Below are positions 6,658-6,939 of a stretch of 6,939 bases of DNA, piece after piece (the stretch's first letter is position 1; every line of letters starts with the position of its first letter). The notes beneath the pieces were generated by a model. The model searched no databases, had not been told where the DNA came from, and saw nothing but the letters and a program-made list of their open reading frames with translations. The stretch comes from Elusimicrobiaceae bacterium. GTDB taxonomy: Bacteria > Elusimicrobiota > Elusimicrobia > Elusimicrobiales > Elusimicrobiaceae. The translations under genes were made by a program, and so were the position numbers. The DNA is taken from assembly GCA_017647245.1 (NCBI GenBank), contig JAGCKY010000044.1, positions 1-6,939 on the forward strand, read 5' to 3'.

Positions 6658-6939
6658 TTACCAATCTTTTTCTACCGTCGTGTCTTGGGCGTTATTGGAA
6701 GGCGCTCCGGGTTTATACTCACTTTCTTTAGCCATAGACATTACGCGGTCCGCATCTTGCTTATTGAGTTGGCCGCTTTGTTGTTGGCTTTGCTGCGGTT
6801 GTTGCGGACTTTGTCCTTTACCGTCTTGGTTTTGGGGTTGTTGATTGTCAGAATCTTTGTTCTGATTATCCTGATTTTTCTGATTATCGTTTTTTTGGCT
6901 CTGTTTCTCTTGGATAATCAGCTGTAAATTGTGTATAGC
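6658..6939 (-). CDS. batC: C-terminal part of a BatC-like protein (partial)
   Basis: This frame is open from the right edge to TAA at 6658 and gives 93 residues without a start, so the N-terminal part lies outside the window. It begins AIHNLQLIIQEKQSQ, then becomes extremely rich in Gln, Asn, Lys and Asp (about residues 10-58). It ends with LNKQDADRVMSMAKESEYKPG and a VEKDW C-terminus. BatC proteins of Bat operons are TPR proteins with a Gln-rich low-complexity tail, a short helix and a terminus of this kind. The position 1 nt before batD fits batC exactly. The TPR part cannot be seen, so the assignment rests on the tail and context. A fused BatB-BatC protein is possible. The plus strand of the same DNA gives a false Leu/Ile-rich frame. 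Confidence 0.75.
   Translation of the reverse strand, partial: AIHNLQLIIQEKQSQKNDNQKNQDNQNKDSDNQQPQNQDGKGQSPQQPQQSQQQSGQLNKQDADRVMSMAKESEYKPGAPSNNAQDTTVEKDW
6862..6888 (-). repeat. Three tandem 9-bp units in the batC tail
   Basis: On the plus strand ctgattatc, ctgattttt and ctgattatc follow each other without gap. On the minus strand they encode DNQ-KNQ-DNQ. A unit length divisible by three means slippage would change the length of the Gln/Asn-rich tail without a frameshift. Confidence 0.7.

Noticed and set aside
6496..6927. Plus-strand 143-codon frame rich in Leu, Ile and Val, looking like a membrane protein
   Set aside because: It is antisense to the Gln/Asn-rich batC tail and the batD start. 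CAA, CAG and AAT codons read as Leu and Ile on the other strand, which explains the hydrophobicity.

Overview
All genes in this window lie on the minus strand, so transcription runs from high to low coordinates. The layout suggests a Gram-negative bacterium with lipopolysaccharide or another heptose-bearing glycan, because a phosphoheptose isomerase is present, and with the batA-E type operon known from Bacteroidetes, Spirochaetes, Elusimicrobia and relatives. Base composition is moderate (mid-forties percent GC by eye). The mix of a Bat operon, a Pgi of the transaldolase-fusion family and a likely PilZ gene would fit a host-associated Elusimicrobiota-like anaerobe. That taxonomic guess is inference with low confidence.

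Right part (about 4126-6939): the end of a Bat operon. The C-terminus of a BatC-like protein (Gln/Asn-rich tail ending in VEKDW) runs off the right edge. It is followed by batD (exported, membrane-anchored, 605 aa) and batE (TPR, two membrane segments, SH3b domain). These genes are 1 nt apart or overlap by 4 nt, so translation is probably coupled.

Middle part (1412-4110): three aldose-ketose isomerases of sugar phosphates follow with gaps of only 8-21 nt: gmhA (sedoheptulose-7-P), rpiB (ribulose-5-P/ribose-5-P) and pgi (glucose-6-P/fructose-6-P). Together with transketolase and transaldolase, encoded elsewhere, they would link glycolysis, the non-oxidative pentose phosphate pathway and heptose precursor supply. 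From batC to pgi there is no space for a terminator or a sizeable promoter region, so this looks like one operon.

Left part (1-1400): just after pgi there is a GC-rich hairpin followed by a U-tract, a good intrinsic terminator. Its U-tract ends only 7 nt before the ATG of miaB, which encodes the tRNA ms2i6A methylthiotransferase. This is the oddest regulatory arrangement in the window. After miaB, with a 2-nt gap, begins a gene cut off by the left edge whose N-terminus resembles a PilZ domain.

I see no tRNA, rRNA, CRISPR array, insertion sequence or foreign-looking segment, and no intergenic stretch above about 50 nt. I do not see a clearly new system. The points most worth a second look are the terminator abutting miaB, the isomerase triplet attached to a Bat operon, the stand-alone Pgi from a fusion family, and a Cys-rich loop in RpiB.
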